A stretch of 64,000 bases of DNA from Cololabis saira (Eukaryota; Chordata; Actinopteri; Beloniformes; Belonidae), in assembly GCF_033807715.1 (NCBI RefSeq), contig NC_084591.1, positions 32,030,590 to 32,094,589 of the forward strand, in the 5' to 3' direction. Each line of letters starts with the position of its first letter. Positions within the stretch are counted from its first letter, which is position 1. This document shows positions 1 to 62,993 of the stretch, piece by piece. Under the pieces are notes generated by a model that was not told where the DNA came from, did not search any database, and saw only the letters and a program-made list of their open reading frames with translations. Made by a program: the position numbers and the translations under genes.

Positions 1-366
1 GTTTTCACAGTAAGTGGTTGAAATCATGTTCAAGGAACCCTGCGAGGACACCTGCAGGGTTTTGTTCTAAGATGAATCGATTTCAAGCTGTTGAAACTGT
101 GACGGTAAAAATCAACTACAACCTGGATTAGAGGAAAAAACAGGGAACCAGTGACATGTGGGAAGTCCTATGTCGTTTCACTGCAGAGGAAACTTAGTTT
201 CTGATTCAGGCGATTCCTCAGAAGGCTAAACCCTCCTCTCCATCGTTGAGTACTGAGGCCACCGCTCAGACCAGTTCCACCTTAGAAACCACAACACTCA
301 AACTTGGATTAAATTATATTCCAGATCAAAGAGTACATCCAGCCCAGTTTGTGAGTTTTTGATGCC
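1..366. other. Flank downstream of the SDR gene, nothing recognised
   Basis: No open frame, repeat family or RNA gene that I recognise. Part may be the cleavage region of the SDR transcript. Confidence 0.5.
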
Positions 367-372
367 TTTATT
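367..372 (-). terminator. Probable poly(A) signal of the SDR gene
   Basis: AATAAA on the minus strand, about 450 bp after the stop codon and the first canonical hexamer downstream of it. If used, the 3' UTR runs from 818 to roughly 345 and includes the 17-bp tandem array. Confidence 0.55.
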
Positions 373-501
373 CCCCTTTTGAAAATGCAAAAAAGAATAA
401 GAGGAAGTAGAGGGGGGCTGGTGGAAAGACGAATGTGATCCAGACTGTCGTCAGGAAATAGTCTAAAAGCCAGTGACAGAACGTATCAGTGACCTTGTAA
501 A

Positions 502-728
502 GATGTTTTACACGTGCAGATGTGTTACACGTGCAGATGTGTTACACGTGCAGATGTGTTACACGTGCAGATGTGTTACACGTGCAGATGCGTTACACAG
601 ACAGATGCGTTACACAGACAGATGTTTTACACATGCAGATGCGTTACACGTGCAGATGCGTTACACAGACAGATGTTTTACACATGCAGATGTGTTACAC
701 AGACAGATGTGTTACACAGGAAGATGTA
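502..728. repeat. 17-bp minisatellite, 13 units
   Basis: Thirteen perfectly phased 17-bp units of the type gatgtgttacacgtgca, starting at 502, 519, 536 and so on to 706, with no indels. Units fall into three classes ending acacgtgca, acacagaca or acacatgca. Six units (1-5 and 9) carry the palindrome CACGTG. Because 17 is not a multiple of three and the unit has no stop, all three plus frames stay open across it. It lies about 90 bp past the SDR stop codon. Confidence 0.95.
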
Positions 729-818
729 CAAGAGGGACAGATCTGGGGACAGACTCCTCCTCCGGGGGGGTGTGGAAATGGCTTGTCAGTTTGCTCTGCG
801 TGTTCTTCGCGGCGGCTG

Positions 819-13448
<12,630 letters not shown>

Positions 13449-14034
13449 GTTGCTGGTTCAAAGCCTGGCTGGAGTCTGACCGGAGCTGGAAACACACCTC
13501 CTCCTGCTGCAACGCTCGGCCTGCTTGCGTCACGTGCTTGATAAAGGTGCAGTCTGGGAGCCGGCCCGGCGAGCTTTGGCCACAATACGTTTGTTTCGTC
13601 ATTGTTTAGGTAACCTTTCACATCAGCCATGTGACCTCTGTTCCTCCTTATCTGCTGATAAAGGTTGACGCCTCAAAAACCTGAATGACTAAACAGTCTT
13701 GACATCTGCCGTCTGTCCTGAAACAACAGATTTGCTCACACGTTCAAGTATCTTGCATTCATTAAGAAAGAGTGTGGTGTTTAGGTAGTTTCACAATGTC
13801 CTGATGGAGGACAGGAAGACACATGTGGTTAACCAGACTTGCAGAAGAGTTTCCTCATTAGCACCAGCTGATGTTGCCTAACGTGGAGTCAGCAGATGTG
13901 TTGCTGTTGTCATGCAGGAGTCAACATCCTTGCGTTTGCTTGTGTAGTTATTCGTACCTGTTCCCACTTCAGCATCTCCAAATGTCAAAAGTTCAGGGTT
14001 TCAGGAGTCACCCACCCGGTTTGGTGTAACACAT
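13449..14034. other. Upstream region of the SDR gene
   Basis: Should contain the SDR promoter. No clear TATA box is seen at a sensible distance; a TCACGTG E-box-like word lies about 80 bp before the ATG. No CpG island is obvious. Confidence 0.4.
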
Positions 14035-14158
14035 GGTCATTCATCATCTGATGGAAGTGGGTCTGAGTTCAGGTGAATACTGGGAGGGGCTGACTGCACC
14101 CACCTACTGTTGATCCAAAAATGGTCAAACAGGTGGAACAATAAAGTATTGAATGTCG
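14035..14158. repeat. 124-bp dispersed block, copy B
   Basis: Same orientation as 9392-9515, with 122 of 124 bases equal. It lies about 590 bp upstream of the SDR start codon. The 49-bp repeats that bracket copy A are absent here. Confidence 0.95.
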
Positions 14159-14449
14159 TTTAGAAAATGCCCACTGAGTCACCAGGGGTTTCACTGTAGC
14201 TCCAGTGAACCTTTGATGCTAACGAACAATGGCTTTCATCAACTTCATCAACCTCTCTGCCCGAAACAGCCTGGAAGGGTCTCCTCCAGGCTGGAATCCT
14301 TGAGCAGCAACTACCGCCATTGCCAAGTCCCTGCTGACACTTGTGCTGTCTGGTTAGTAACCTTCTGCTAACAGAGGAGGACCTACAGGTCTGGATCCAG
14401 TCTATGCTACTGTGAGCTGACCATATTTTTCAGTGACATTAAGAAAATA

Positions 14450-14800
14450 CAGGACTGTCTCAGAAATTTAGAATATTATGATAAAGTTCTTTATTTTTCT
14501 GTAATGCAATTAAAAAAACAAAAATGTCATACATTCTGGATTCATTACAAATCAACTGAAATATTGCAAGCCTTTTATTATTTTAATATTGCTGATTATG
14601 GCTTACAATTTAATATTAAGATTCCCAGAATATTCACATTTTTTTAGTTTTCTTAAGCTGTAAGCCATGATCAGCAATATTAAAATAAAAGGCTTGCAAT
14701 ATTTCAGTTGATTTGTAATGAATCCAGAATGTATGACATTTTTGTTTTTGTAATTGCATTACAGAAAATCACAATATTCAAATTTTCTGAGACAGTCCTG
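14450..14800. mobile_element. Palindromic Tc1/mariner-type MITE
   Basis: Two arms of about 170 bp are near-perfect inverted copies, with ends CAGGACTGTCTCAGAAA and TTTCTGAGACAGTCCTG. TA dinucleotides at 14448-14449 and 14801-14802 are the expected target duplication. No transposase. Confidence 0.92.
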
Positions 14801-14802
14801 TA

Positions 14803-15667
14803 AGCCCGTAGAAGTGGCACGGAGCACTGAAGACATTTTTAGCCCCCCCCCCATCATCCACGTACCAGGGACACCTGGTACCGAATGAAAAGGGCGGTGA
14901 GTGACGTGTACGTTGGTTTGCCGGTGTACAAAACCAGGAAGCTAAATGTTGGTTAAAACTATGAAATAATCCAGTTTTTTATCAAAAAGGCAAGTCAAAT
15001 GAGGAAATTATGTTTGGTAGTAAAACAAATATAATTTCTGTGTTGCTTTTTAATGTAATATTAATGGTGGGAAATTACTCTTCTAAAGTTAGTAATGAGC
15101 AAAATCCATGAAGGACCAAGACCAACGGAGACATGTTCACTTCAACTTTATTAATAAACCGTCTATCACAAGACAAGTCATCCCCAGGTGGTTTCCAGAG
15201 ACCAGAACATGACCCTGATTAATTATTACATAAACAAGAGGGAAGAAACTTTGACCAGGACCTGGACCTGCATCATAAGGGGTGTTGTGCCACAAGGAGA
15301 TGCTGTTTCAGTTATCAAGAGAGTTATTAATAATTGTCCTTCGACAATTATTAATAAGGTAGATTATTTCAAAATGACTTAATCAAGACGGGGCACCACC
15401 TGAGTTTATCAGGAAAATGATAACTACAGCAAGATCAGTCTCAAGATGAATTATTCTACAGAATAATTCTTGAAAGGTGGAATCCGAACACAGGTTCCGG
15501 CAACCAACATTAGCGGCAAACGTGCGCAAAATAAACAAGGACGATTTCTTTCAATCAGAATTTATTTACACCAGTGTCAAGCATATGGTAAAACAACTCT
15601 TCGGATAAATTCTGATGGCTCACTACATTAACAGGGACAAGAAATCATATAATGCAAATCTTCCGAT

Positions 15668-15670
<3 letters not shown>
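14803..15670. other. Intergenic, unassigned
   Basis: AT-rich sequence between the two genes. The piece tttattaataaaccgtctat and inverted aataattgtc words suggest decayed repeats, but no family is recognised. Confidence 0.4.

Positions 15671-15742
<72 letters not shown>
15671..15742. repeat. (GT)36 microsatellite
   Basis: Seventy-two uninterrupted bases of GT in the intergenic region. Confidence 0.97.
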
Positions 15743-15743
<1 letters not shown>

Positions 15744-15874
15744 GGTAGCTCAGAATGGCTCGGGAATTTATGACCACGATAAGAGTCTGTATCTGTGTGT
15801 GGTGATTAGTAGGAGAGCCAAACCACCACAGGAGGCAATTTGTGAAAATGGGAGATCATCAGTCAAGATGTTTT

Positions 15875-16060
15875 GACATTGTGTGGCAAACCACAAGGGT
15901 TGGTGTTGGGTCCTAAATTATTCATCATGTACATCAATGACATACAGTATGTAAGAAATCACAAATACACAAATGTATCTTATTGCAGATGACACAAATA
16001 TAATTGGATCAGGTGAGAATTTACGGGAACTTTTGGACACTATTACTTCAGACATCAGAA
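15875..16060 (+). mobile_element. LINE reverse transcriptase fragment
   Basis: In two adjoining frames it reads CGKPQGLVLGPKLFIMYINDI and ADDTNIIGSGENLRELLDTI, the palm-domain motifs of a non-LTR reverse transcriptase. It may be the same copy as the 3' end at 18549-19508, separated by the minus-strand L2 insertion. Confidence 0.8.
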
Positions 16061-16395
16061 CGTCAGCAGCACACAGCAGACATCCACACAGGCAGGTGGA
16101 AGCAGCAGCGGGATGACCAGAGGAGGGGACCGCGGGTCAGCACGCAGCTCCTGAAGCTCCGGCCTGCAAATATGCACACAAGAGAAAAAAGGGGGCCAGC
16201 ACAAAAAACTACAAGAACGATGGACAAAAATGATGGCTATGAGATACTTCTAATAAATAAAAAATGGAAAAGGAGAAGAGAGCGAGGGAAGAGGAGAGGA
16301 GAGGAGAAGAAGGGTGAGAGACACCGCCCAGTGGATCATGTCAGTGCCCCCCTGCAGCATAGGCCTATAGCAGCATATCTAAGCTATGTTTGAGA
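16061..16395. other. Unassigned stretch between LINE pieces
   Basis: Purine-rich (gaggagaggagaggagaag) sequence of unknown origin next to the truncated L2 copy. Confidence 0.4.
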
Positions 16396-18548
16396 CTAAC
16401 TATTATAGTCTTGTTCTATAGCTGCAGCTATGACTACTGACTCTAATACACTAGAGTTTACACTAACTAGAGATTTACTAACACCAACTAGAGGTTTACT
16501 AAACAGAAAGGTTTTAAGTTTAGTTTTAAAGGTGGAGGTGGTGTCAGCCTCCTTAACCCAGATTGGAAGTTGGTTCCATAGTAATGGTGCCTGATAGCAG
16601 AACGCCCGCCCTCCAAATCTACATTTAGATACTCTAGGAACTACGAGTAAACCTGCACCCTGGGAGCGGAAAGCTCTGCCAGGAACATAAGGCACTGTCA
16701 GGTCTTGCAAATATTGCGGAGCTAAGCTGTTGGGCTTTATACGCAAGTAATAAAATTTTAAATTGGATTCTGAATTTTACGGGTAACCAATGGAGCGAAG
16801 CTAACACTGGAGAGACGTGGTCTCTCCTGCTGATTCCTGTCAGCACTCGGGCTGCTGCATTCTGGATCAGCTGGAGCCTATTCAGCAAATTACTTGGACA
16901 TCCTGCTAATAACACATTACAGTAATCTAGTCTAGAAGATACAAACGCATGAACTAGTTTTACTACATCACTCTGCGAGAGGATTTTCCTAATCTTTGCA
17001 ATATTACGGAGATGGAAAAATGCTATTTTACAAACCTGATTAATATATGGTTTAAACAACAGATCCTGGTCGATAACAACACCAAGGCTTCTCACAGTTC
17101 CACTGCAAGCCATCGAAACACCATCTAATCCCTTCCTAAAATGCTCTGGACCAAGAATGATAACCTCTGTTTTATCTGAATTTAGAAGCAAAACCTTTCC
17201 AGACATCCAATCCTTGATGTCCCTAAGACATGCCTGCATGCCAAGTTTAACTAACGGTTCTGTTTCATCCGGCTTCATAGACAAATAGAGCTGCGTATCA
17301 TCAGCTTAGCAATGAAAATGTATGCCGTGATTCTGGATTATTCTTCCCAATGGCTGCATGTATAAACTGAACAAGATTGGCACTAGCACTGAACCCTGCG
17401 GAACACTATAACAGACCCTTGACTGTTCTGAAGAAACCTCATGTACATGAACAAACTGGAACCTGTCAGATAGATATGATTTAAACCAACGTAGAGCTGT
17501 CCCTTTAATCCCAACAACATGCTCTAACCTGTGCAGTAAAATGCCATGATCTATAGTGTCAAAAGCAGCACTGAGGTCCAGTAGAACCAGTATGGACACT
17601 AATCCCTTATCTGAGGCCATAAGAAGGTAATTCGTGACTCGAACCAGTGCTGTCTCTGTGCTATGATGCATTCTGAACCCTGACTGAAAGACTTCAAACA
17701 GATCATTTCTATACAAATAGTCACATAACTGGCTTGAAACTGCCTTTTCCAGAATTTTAGATACAAATGGAAGGTTGGAAATTGGTCTATAATTAGCTAA
17801 GGTGTCTGGGTCAAGAGAAGGTTTTTTGAGTAAAGGTTTAATTACTGCGACTTTGAAAACCTGTGGCACATATCCTAAACTTAGGGATAGGTTAATTTGG
17901 TCCAGTATTGTCGTACCAATAAGAGGAAAAACATTTTTGAATAGTCGAGTCGGGATGGGGTCTAACATACATGTGGTTGACTTCAGCTCAGGGAGGTCTA
18001 TAGGATCAAAACAGTCTAGAGATAAGTCAGAGCGTAGGGAAGTCGCTAAAGCTGAAGAAACGCTGACAGCCGGCTGGTTGATGTCTTCTCTAATTCTGTG
18101 ATTTTACTGTTAAAGAAGCTCATAAAGTCCTCACTACTGAGAGCTGCAGGAATGCACGGCTCATCAGAGTTGTGACTCTTTGTCAGCCTGGCTACAGTGC
18201 TGAACAGAAAACGTGGGTTACTTTTGTTATCCTCTATCAACGTTGAATAATAAGCTGTTCTGGCTTTGCGAATGGCTTTTTTATATACTATTAGAATATC
18301 TTTCCATTCACGATAAGAGTCTACAGACTTACAAGAGTACCACTTCCTTTCCATTTTACGCACGTTTTGTTTCAACATGCGGATATCTGAATTATACCAG
18401 GGAGTTAAGCTCCTATGGTTGGAAACCCTCCTTTTCAAAGGAGCAACTGAATCTAAGGCTAAGTGCAGCAGATCAGCAGTGTTCCTAGCAAGGAAATCAA
18501 CATCTGCAGAGGCAGAACCCAGGTCACTGGCCTCTACTACTACTTTCC
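16396..18548 (-). mobile_element. 5'-truncated L2-like LINE, reverse transcriptase
   Basis: Minus-strand ORF2 remnant of about 2.1 kb. In order: endonuclease/RT linker (PWYNSDIRMLKQ), fingers (NYRPISNLPFVSKILEK), palm (LLDLSAAFDTIDHG), VPQGSVLVP, the catalytic box, LLNSDKTEVIILGP, and C-terminal LDYCNVLLAG and LHWLPVKFRIQFK. A stop codon at 17306-17308 replaces the Tyr of YADD, and there are further frame changes near 17970 and 16640. It cannot encode an active enzyme. Clade assignment (L2/Maui-like) is from memory of motifs. Confidence 0.9.
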
Positions 18549-19508
18549 ACTATCGTAAGATGAGCAATGGCCTCCCTATATTAAATTAAATATTAAATTA
18601 AATGTATTACCAAATCACCTGCAAAAAGTGTTTCATGAAAGAGAGGGAGGGTATGATTTCAGGGAAATGCTTAATTTTAAGATCCAAAGATATAGAACTA
18701 CGATAAGGCTATGGAACAGACTGAGTGAGTGTGGATCTGAAGCAATGTGCAAACATCAACCAGTTCAAAAAAATATATAAACAAATGATTTTTACAAAAT
18801 ATATGAAGGAGCTTGTGGGGGGAGGTTGTGTTTATATGTCTAAGTATACATATGGGTATGTGTATATGTTTATATGTGTACATATAGGTATGGAAATATG
18901 TGTATTTGTGGATGTTTATATACGTGTATATGTGTGCGTGTGTGTATGTATACGCGTGTATCTATACATATATGAACAGAAACGAGTATATCCGTACATA
19001 TGTATGCTTTAATGTGTGTGGAAATATCTTTGAGTAAGAATTTTTGTAATTAATAAGATTGTACACGGGTGTAAATACATTCACATCGTAAATAAATAAT
19101 ATATGCTTTACGTATAAAGGATTACAGGGACTCGGGGTAATTAACTCAGGTGATTAATACTTGGATATACCACAATTTATATTTATAAAATTCTTACTAT
19201 TAATTTGTGAAACCTTTAACTATGTCAAGTTTTTCTTTTCTTTCATATTTAATAAAAAGGGTCCAACTGAAAAAATAGTATTGAGTTCAAAGAGTAGGAG
19301 TTTATACGTTTTTTACTTCTTCCTACTCATTTTTTGAGCCTAACACATTTGATATTATATTCATTAATTCTCTTTTACTTTGTTTACGATGGTACATTTA
19401 TTATTTAATGATTACTTTTTTATGTTATTGATTTATTGTTCTGCTGTTTTATTGATTTATTTTTTTGTGCTTATGTTCGGAATAAAAAATATCAAATCAA
19501 ATCAAATC
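18549..19508 (+). mobile_element. 3' end of a LINE with (AAATC)n tail
   Basis: Decayed C-terminal coding words (FREMLNFKIQRYRTTIRLWN) are followed by an AT-rich 3' UTR, a TATG/TGTG-rich stretch and the terminal tatcaaatcaaatcaaatca array. The tail ends about 30 bp from a poly(A) hexamer of the opposite strand at 19540. Confidence 0.8.
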
Positions 19509-19539
19509 ATCAGACAACGGCGATCCTTAAAATAAAACC

Positions 19540-19545
19540 TTTATT
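19540..19545 (-). terminator. lrp5: Possible distal poly(A) signal of lrp5
   Basis: AATAAA on the minus strand, 3.4 kb after the lrp5 stop codon and just before the LINE tail. It would give a 3' UTR of about 3.4 kb including a MITE and a (TCCA) array. A nearer signal may be used instead; another AATAAA at 20217-20222 belongs to a LINE tail. Confidence 0.3.
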
Positions 19546-20211
19546 ATATAAAAATGCTTTTGATACAAAAAAGTGTAAATTACATGAAGCATTCTTGGCT
19601 GAGAGGATATGAGATGAGGTCCAGGTCCGACCGGTCCACCAAGGTTCGGGTCGGGTCACTGCTCATAAAACCTCCTCCCAAAACAACCAGGACTCTTCTG
19701 GACCAGATCTGCTGGTTTTTAATCAGAGAAGACCATCCTGGAGGGTCAGCAGTTCTGCGTTGATTCTGGTCCCAGTCTGAACGCGGTACCACCTCTGAGA
19801 TTGGGTTTCTGGTCAAGAACCATAAAGGGGCCTGCTGGGGACTGTGAGACCTGCACGAGGTACCAGGAACTGGGGAGCAGACCTCAGGGCATAAACTTCG
19901 GTGCACAGAAACAACGGTTTTGATTCTTAAAAGTCCAAAACACAAGAACCCAACATCACCAACAAGGTGCCTTGAAAGGGTTGAAGCAGGTGGAGGACGC
20001 AGCACCAGCTCTGACCACCGGGGGGCAGCACGTCACAAACCTCTGCAGGGACGAGGACTGCCCCACTGATAGAAACCAGCTCCACTTCCCGTCACAAAAC
20101 CAGAGCAGGGTTTCCAGAGAAGCCCAAAGTTAAACATTTGTGGTTTCTGTTGGACTTTGGGTCACCATGGAAACCGGTAACTCCCGGTCAGAGCTAAGAT
20201 AAGATAAGATT

Positions 20212-20275
20212 ATCCTTTATTTCTCTCTCAATGGGGGAAATTCACTTTGTGCAGCAGCAGTACCCTCAACACACA
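20212..20275. repeat. LINE tail fragment (agataagataagattatcc)
   Basis: The motif agataagataagattatcc followed by tttatttctctctcaatggg and ggaaattcac is a common 3' end of fish non-LTR elements; only the tail is present. Confidence 0.55.
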
Positions 20276-20397
20276 CATGCAGGGAAAGAAGGGTAAAAAG
20301 CTCCCAGCTGATCTGCAGCTTCCCCAGTATGTTGGACTCATGTCAGAGGATCTGAGATCTCTGACACGAGTCAGAGATCACACTGTTCTGAGACAGT

Positions 20398-21071
20398 GAC
20401 TGTGTTTACATGCAGTCAAAAACCCTTTTAAAACCCGAATATTAGCAATAACCCGGTTTTGAACAGCCATGTAAACACCAATAACCCCTTTGAATAACCC
20501 AAATTTGCTCATATTCCGGTTTTTGAAAACCCGAATATGAGCCCTGGGTTACTCCTTTTCTAACCCGAATATTCAGTCATGTAAAAGCCAAATGGAATAT
20601 CCCCATGAAACGGAACAGGAATCTGTTTTCTGCACATGCTCTTTTCGCAAGGAATCCTGGTCTTTTGAGTCCAGGATGTACTTCTAAACACGGAGAAACA
20701 CAAGACTAGATCACTTTTGGAGAAAGGAGGAGACTAATCACTTCATAAATGTAATGAAGGATATGAACATTTTGGCATTTGTAGACGCTAGAAAGTACCG
20801 GGATAGGGAGATTTACAAGAAGGTGAGCGAAAAGTTGCGCAAAGCAGCATTTGTTTTGAATTTGGATACAGGAAGAAGAAGCGGAAATAACGGGAATTGC
20901 ATCATGACGTTCTCCGCGCGTCGCTGGTTTGATCGGGATATCCCAAATGATTAATTACCATGTATACAGGGATAACCCTGTTTCCTCACGCATGGAAACA
21001 GATTATTCCGAATGTTTCAGTAACAGGAATATTAGTAATAACCCGAATTTTGACTGCATGTAAACGTAGTC
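20398..21071. mobile_element. Non-autonomous DNA element, copy 2 (TIR with TTTACATGCA)
   Basis: Better preserved copy of the element at 4182-4813. Ends gtttacatgcagtcaaaa and ttttgactgcatgtaaac are inverted over about 24 bp. A 66-codon frame at 20754-20954 (MKDMNILAFVDARKYRDREI...) is open here and partly conserved in copy 1; its function is unknown. Confidence 0.85.
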
Positions 21072-21340
21072 AGTGTGATCAGAACTGGTACTGCCGGGTG
21101 GGCTTGCTTTAACTCCCCCCCAGCTGTTTCACATCTGCCGGTACGCCTCTGGTAACCCGGTGACCCGGTAACGGCCGGCCGGTGACACTGACCTTTCATT
21201 CGCCCCAACGTGTCGCACATGAACCTGCTGCTATTCATTCAGTCTCTCCATGCTCTCACATGATCAAACGCGGACCGCAGGAGCCCGACACGTGACCCGT
21301 ACAGCTCATACACCCATCCCCCCAATTATCCACCCACTCA

Positions 21341-21408
21341 TCCATCCATCCATCCATCCATCCATCCATCCATCCATCCATCCATCCATCCATCCATCCA
21401 TCCATCCA
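21341..21408. repeat. (TCCA)17 microsatellite
   Basis: Perfect tetranucleotide array, followed by CTCA repeats, within the presumed lrp5 3' flank. Confidence 0.97.
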
Positions 21409-22925
21409 CTCACTCACTCATTCCTCAGACATGAACCTGAGCAGGACCAGGACGGGACACGGTATTCATACTGAAAATCAAGATCAAGCAAGCTTTTGCC
21501 CTTCTGCCTGCGGCCTCCAACGGGACGCCATTTTTCATCCATTTACATGAGAGACACATCAGGACGTCATGACGCAGACACAGAGACCCTCAGGCCTGAA
21601 ACACAAACATCTACGCAGAAAAGTGGAGACTTCATGTGAGTCCAGAAGAGTCATGGCGCTGGGAGCAGGTGAGCTTCTGCACGCCGCTCGGTAAAACCAC
21701 CGGTACGGAAAGGGCTTTCATCTTGCGCACGTGCAACAGCTTCACAGGTCCATGCTCGCTCGCTACGTGCACGTGTGGTCGGAGAGCTGCGACGCCACCC
21801 GGCTGCAGAGAAACAGCTGAAACACAACTAACCTCTGACCTCTGGGCGCAGGTCTGCTCCTGCAATGAGCCCAGAAACTCCCACTTTCAAGCAGAAATGG
21901 AGGCAGCGTTGGCGGCGGGGGGGCCCGTCGCTTCCACGCCGCCGCCCAGAATTGATTTAATCTAAAATTCTACTTTGTGCACTTCAAGTGCGTTTCTTCT
22001 CACACAAATTTGTGAGTTTAATAAATCAGAAATTCTGAATTTTCAGAAGCAAATTTAAGAGTTTATGAGGTGGAAATTGAGTTTTTCAAGCCAGAAACTC
22101 TCCAACCTGCAAGTGTATCAGGCCACTTCTGCACTCCGCTTCCCCGCGGCTCAGGGAACCCGAGCTCAGCGCCGCGCTCACGCTGGCGCCACGGGCCTCA
22201 GCTACAGTCAGCTTAGCTAGCTTATTTTCTGGATCAACGTGAATCTGAACTTTTCATCTGCAAATCTGTTTCCTTCTTCCATCACATTCACGCGTCACCA
22301 CGGTTCATCTCAGAGGGTTTGACCTCCTGCATCAACTGGAATTTTACAGAGTCTGGGTCCTCCAGCAAGAACCGAGCTTAGGGCCCCCAGAAACCGAGAC
22401 ACGACAGTGCCAGAGGGAGCTGGAGGAAAACCACAGAGGTCCACAGGTCATTTAAAGCAACATTAAAAAAATACACAAATATCCACATGTAATTTTGTTG
22501 GCGGGCTGCAAAGCGACGTGCAGCCCGCCTGAAAGTCAAGCAGCACGTGAGTCCAGTTACTTTAAGTTATTTTCCGACAGAAGGGCGTGGGTCATCAGAC
22601 ACAAGTGAAACTGGCATTTTAAAACTCCTTAGTGTCACTTTAAGGCAGCAGCATGAGGCGTTCAGGTCCTGCTGGGACAGTCAGAAGTCAGAGACCCGAG
22701 TTGATAGGAGGATGTTCATGTCTTCATCATCCTCAGGTGACAGTGATTCTGCCTTCAGGCATGACTAACATGATGGAATGACCGTTGTGGGACGGGTGGG
22801 GGTGGGGGGGTGGCACTCCAGCTCATAAACCGGATCATAAACCAGCCGCGACTGGAAGTTCTTTTCCCGGTGAAGTGAACCGGACAGGGACCGCTCTTCA
22901 TCTCCGGGCCCTGGGCTGTGGGGGG
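21409..22925. other. lrp5: lrp5 3' UTR or immediate flank
   Basis: Sequence directly after the stop codon. No other gene, TE or RNA is recognised. It includes a G-rich run at 22785-22812. Part is expected to be 3' UTR. Confidence 0.45.
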
Positions 22926-61184
<38,259 letters not shown>

Positions 61185-62825
61185 CTGTAAAGAAGAAGAC
61201 CTCATGAAGCACCTGAAACCATTTTCCCACAGCAAGGCGTAGTTTTAGCACCCTGGTTTTTGACTGCGAGGACGGAGGATTCTGGACTGGACCTGCAGCT
61301 CTGGCTGGACCACCGCTGCTTCTGTTGGATCAGTCATCAGCAAGTCACCGGCCCGAAAAGTCAACTCATCCTTACTTGGCCAGTGGCTGGCCTGGTTTCC
61401 AAAAACTCGGCCAGCCAAAGACCCCGTCGAGTTCACTGAGGACCTTGAGGTAGATCCTCCGTTTGAAGACAACCAGCTTGTTCCCGACAAACATGTCTCT
61501 ACTTCGCTGTACAGCCTTACGAGACGTGGCGTGTTGTTTTTTAAATCCACCAACCAAGAGTCACTTCTGAACACTTGCATTGAACAGATGATGCCAACAC
61601 AAGCCCGTTACCCTCAGCTGAAATCATTCACAGCTGCCACCAGCGAATAAGGGCAGATTATAAAAAGTAATGACGGTAAAACAGTGCCAGACGTCTCCTC
61701 ATTCTTAGGTTAACGTATAATAAGTACCGGTTTGTTTGTTGTGAATAAAAGTCCTGGTTTCTACATCTGGACCAGATGTTTCCAGCAGAGCGGTTCTTCA
61801 CCTGCTCGTAAACCTTCCTGAAAAACACCGGGAACAATAAAGGAACGATTGTGGAGAAGCTGTGGTGGGACCTTCAACGACCCGATCGAGAAGCTGCGGC
61901 TATTTAAAGAGAAGCCACGACCTTCCTGCACACATCAGGTACGTTGTGGATCTGTCCTGAAATCCTGCTCTGAATTTCTACTGGATGGTCTGAGGCAGCT
62001 GATGTACTTTCTCTAATTTGATTACATGAACAAGAAAACCAAGCGTGCTCCTTTAGACCATTACATTACCAGAGTTTTCTCCGGGTTGATGAATGAATTA
62101 TGTCTAGTGAAACTCTGGGCTTGACAGCGGATTAAAAGTTTAGTTTTTAACATCCCTCCATTCACTTTTGGGGGGGTGGACCTGTCAGTTAGCCCCACCC
62201 CCCTTAGTTACTGTTGCTAACTCCATCCATCAGCATTTACAGTTCTACAACGGTGTCCAACTGTGTGAAAACTTTGTCCCAAGATGTTTTAAACTACGTT
62301 TGGACGTTTCGGAAAATCTAAAACTAGATGGAATTGGAAATATGGTTAGATTGGAGGTGAAGGTTTACAGAAGCCTCATTTTACTGTCGCCATGGCAACA
62401 GATGACATCATCCAGGATCAACACTGTTCATGTCCTTTAAATCAGTTTAATCTGGACAGACGTGACGTTACATCTACTGTTAGCTACCCAACACTGGACT
62501 TAAAGCTGGAACGTTGCATCTGGTGCTCGGTAGCTCCGTCATTTCAGGTAAGCCCGGGACACAAGTGGAGGTGAGCATTTACCAACTTATCAGAGACGTC
62601 CGTTTCTAAATAACGGCTGTGATTAGATACGTTTAAGTGACGTGTCGCATTTCTGTCAGAAAAGTATTTTAATAGGGATCGTTTAATGGCTTAATTAGAC
62701 CGCTAACAATTATTTTCATGTTTCTCTTTTTTTAGATTAATCTTGTTTTTTCCAATTTTTGATACACCTTTTTGTTAAATGCCAACAACATTAATAATAC
62801 ATTTTACAGTACTCGCAACTTTTGA
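61185..62825. other. lrp5: lrp5 intron 1 (3' part)
   Basis: Contains an unidentified plus-strand open stretch at about 61263-61650 and otherwise no recognised gene. No signal-peptide exon of lrp5 is seen on the minus strand. Confidence 0.5.
61263..61650 (+). other. Unidentified open stretch, about 128 codons
   Basis: Stop-to-stop plus-strand frame without an early ATG, ending TAA at 61648-61650. Its composition looks protein-like: WLAWFPKTRPAKDPVEFTED, FEDNQLVPDKHVSTSLYSLT, RRGVLFFKSTNQESLLNTC. No family is recognised. It could be a relic of a transposon protein or chance. Confidence 0.35.
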
Positions 62826-62993
62826 TTTTTTTTGGCACTAGTGGCCCTTTATTTAAGTTGCAGACAGGAAGGGTTAGACAAGGGGATGAAGCATAGGTGC
62901 GCAGGCCGGGATTTGAACCTGCGACCACTGCAGGAGGATTGTAGCCTCAGTATATGAGCCGCTTGCTTAACCCACTGCACCACCGAGCGGCCT
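62826..62993 (-). mobile_element. tRNA-derived SINE, minus strand
   Basis: On the minus strand: ggccgctcggtggtgcagtg, a B box GGTTCAAATCC (62909-62919), then a short body with aataaagggccactagtgcc and an A-rich end. The head is about 90 nt, like a long-variable-arm tRNA. Confidence 0.8.

Noticed and set aside
502..728. CRISPR-like array
   Set aside because: Tandem 17-bp units without spacers in a vertebrate genome; the 40-bp array at 55722-56580 is likewise spacerless.
16634..18438. Host gene for an RNA-dependent polymerase-like protein
   Set aside because: The motif order is that of a non-LTR retrotransposon ORF2, 5' truncated, with a stop in the YADD box and frame changes.
20754..20954. 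Independent small gene
   Set aside because: It lies inside a MITE present twice in the window, so it is treated as transposon sequence.
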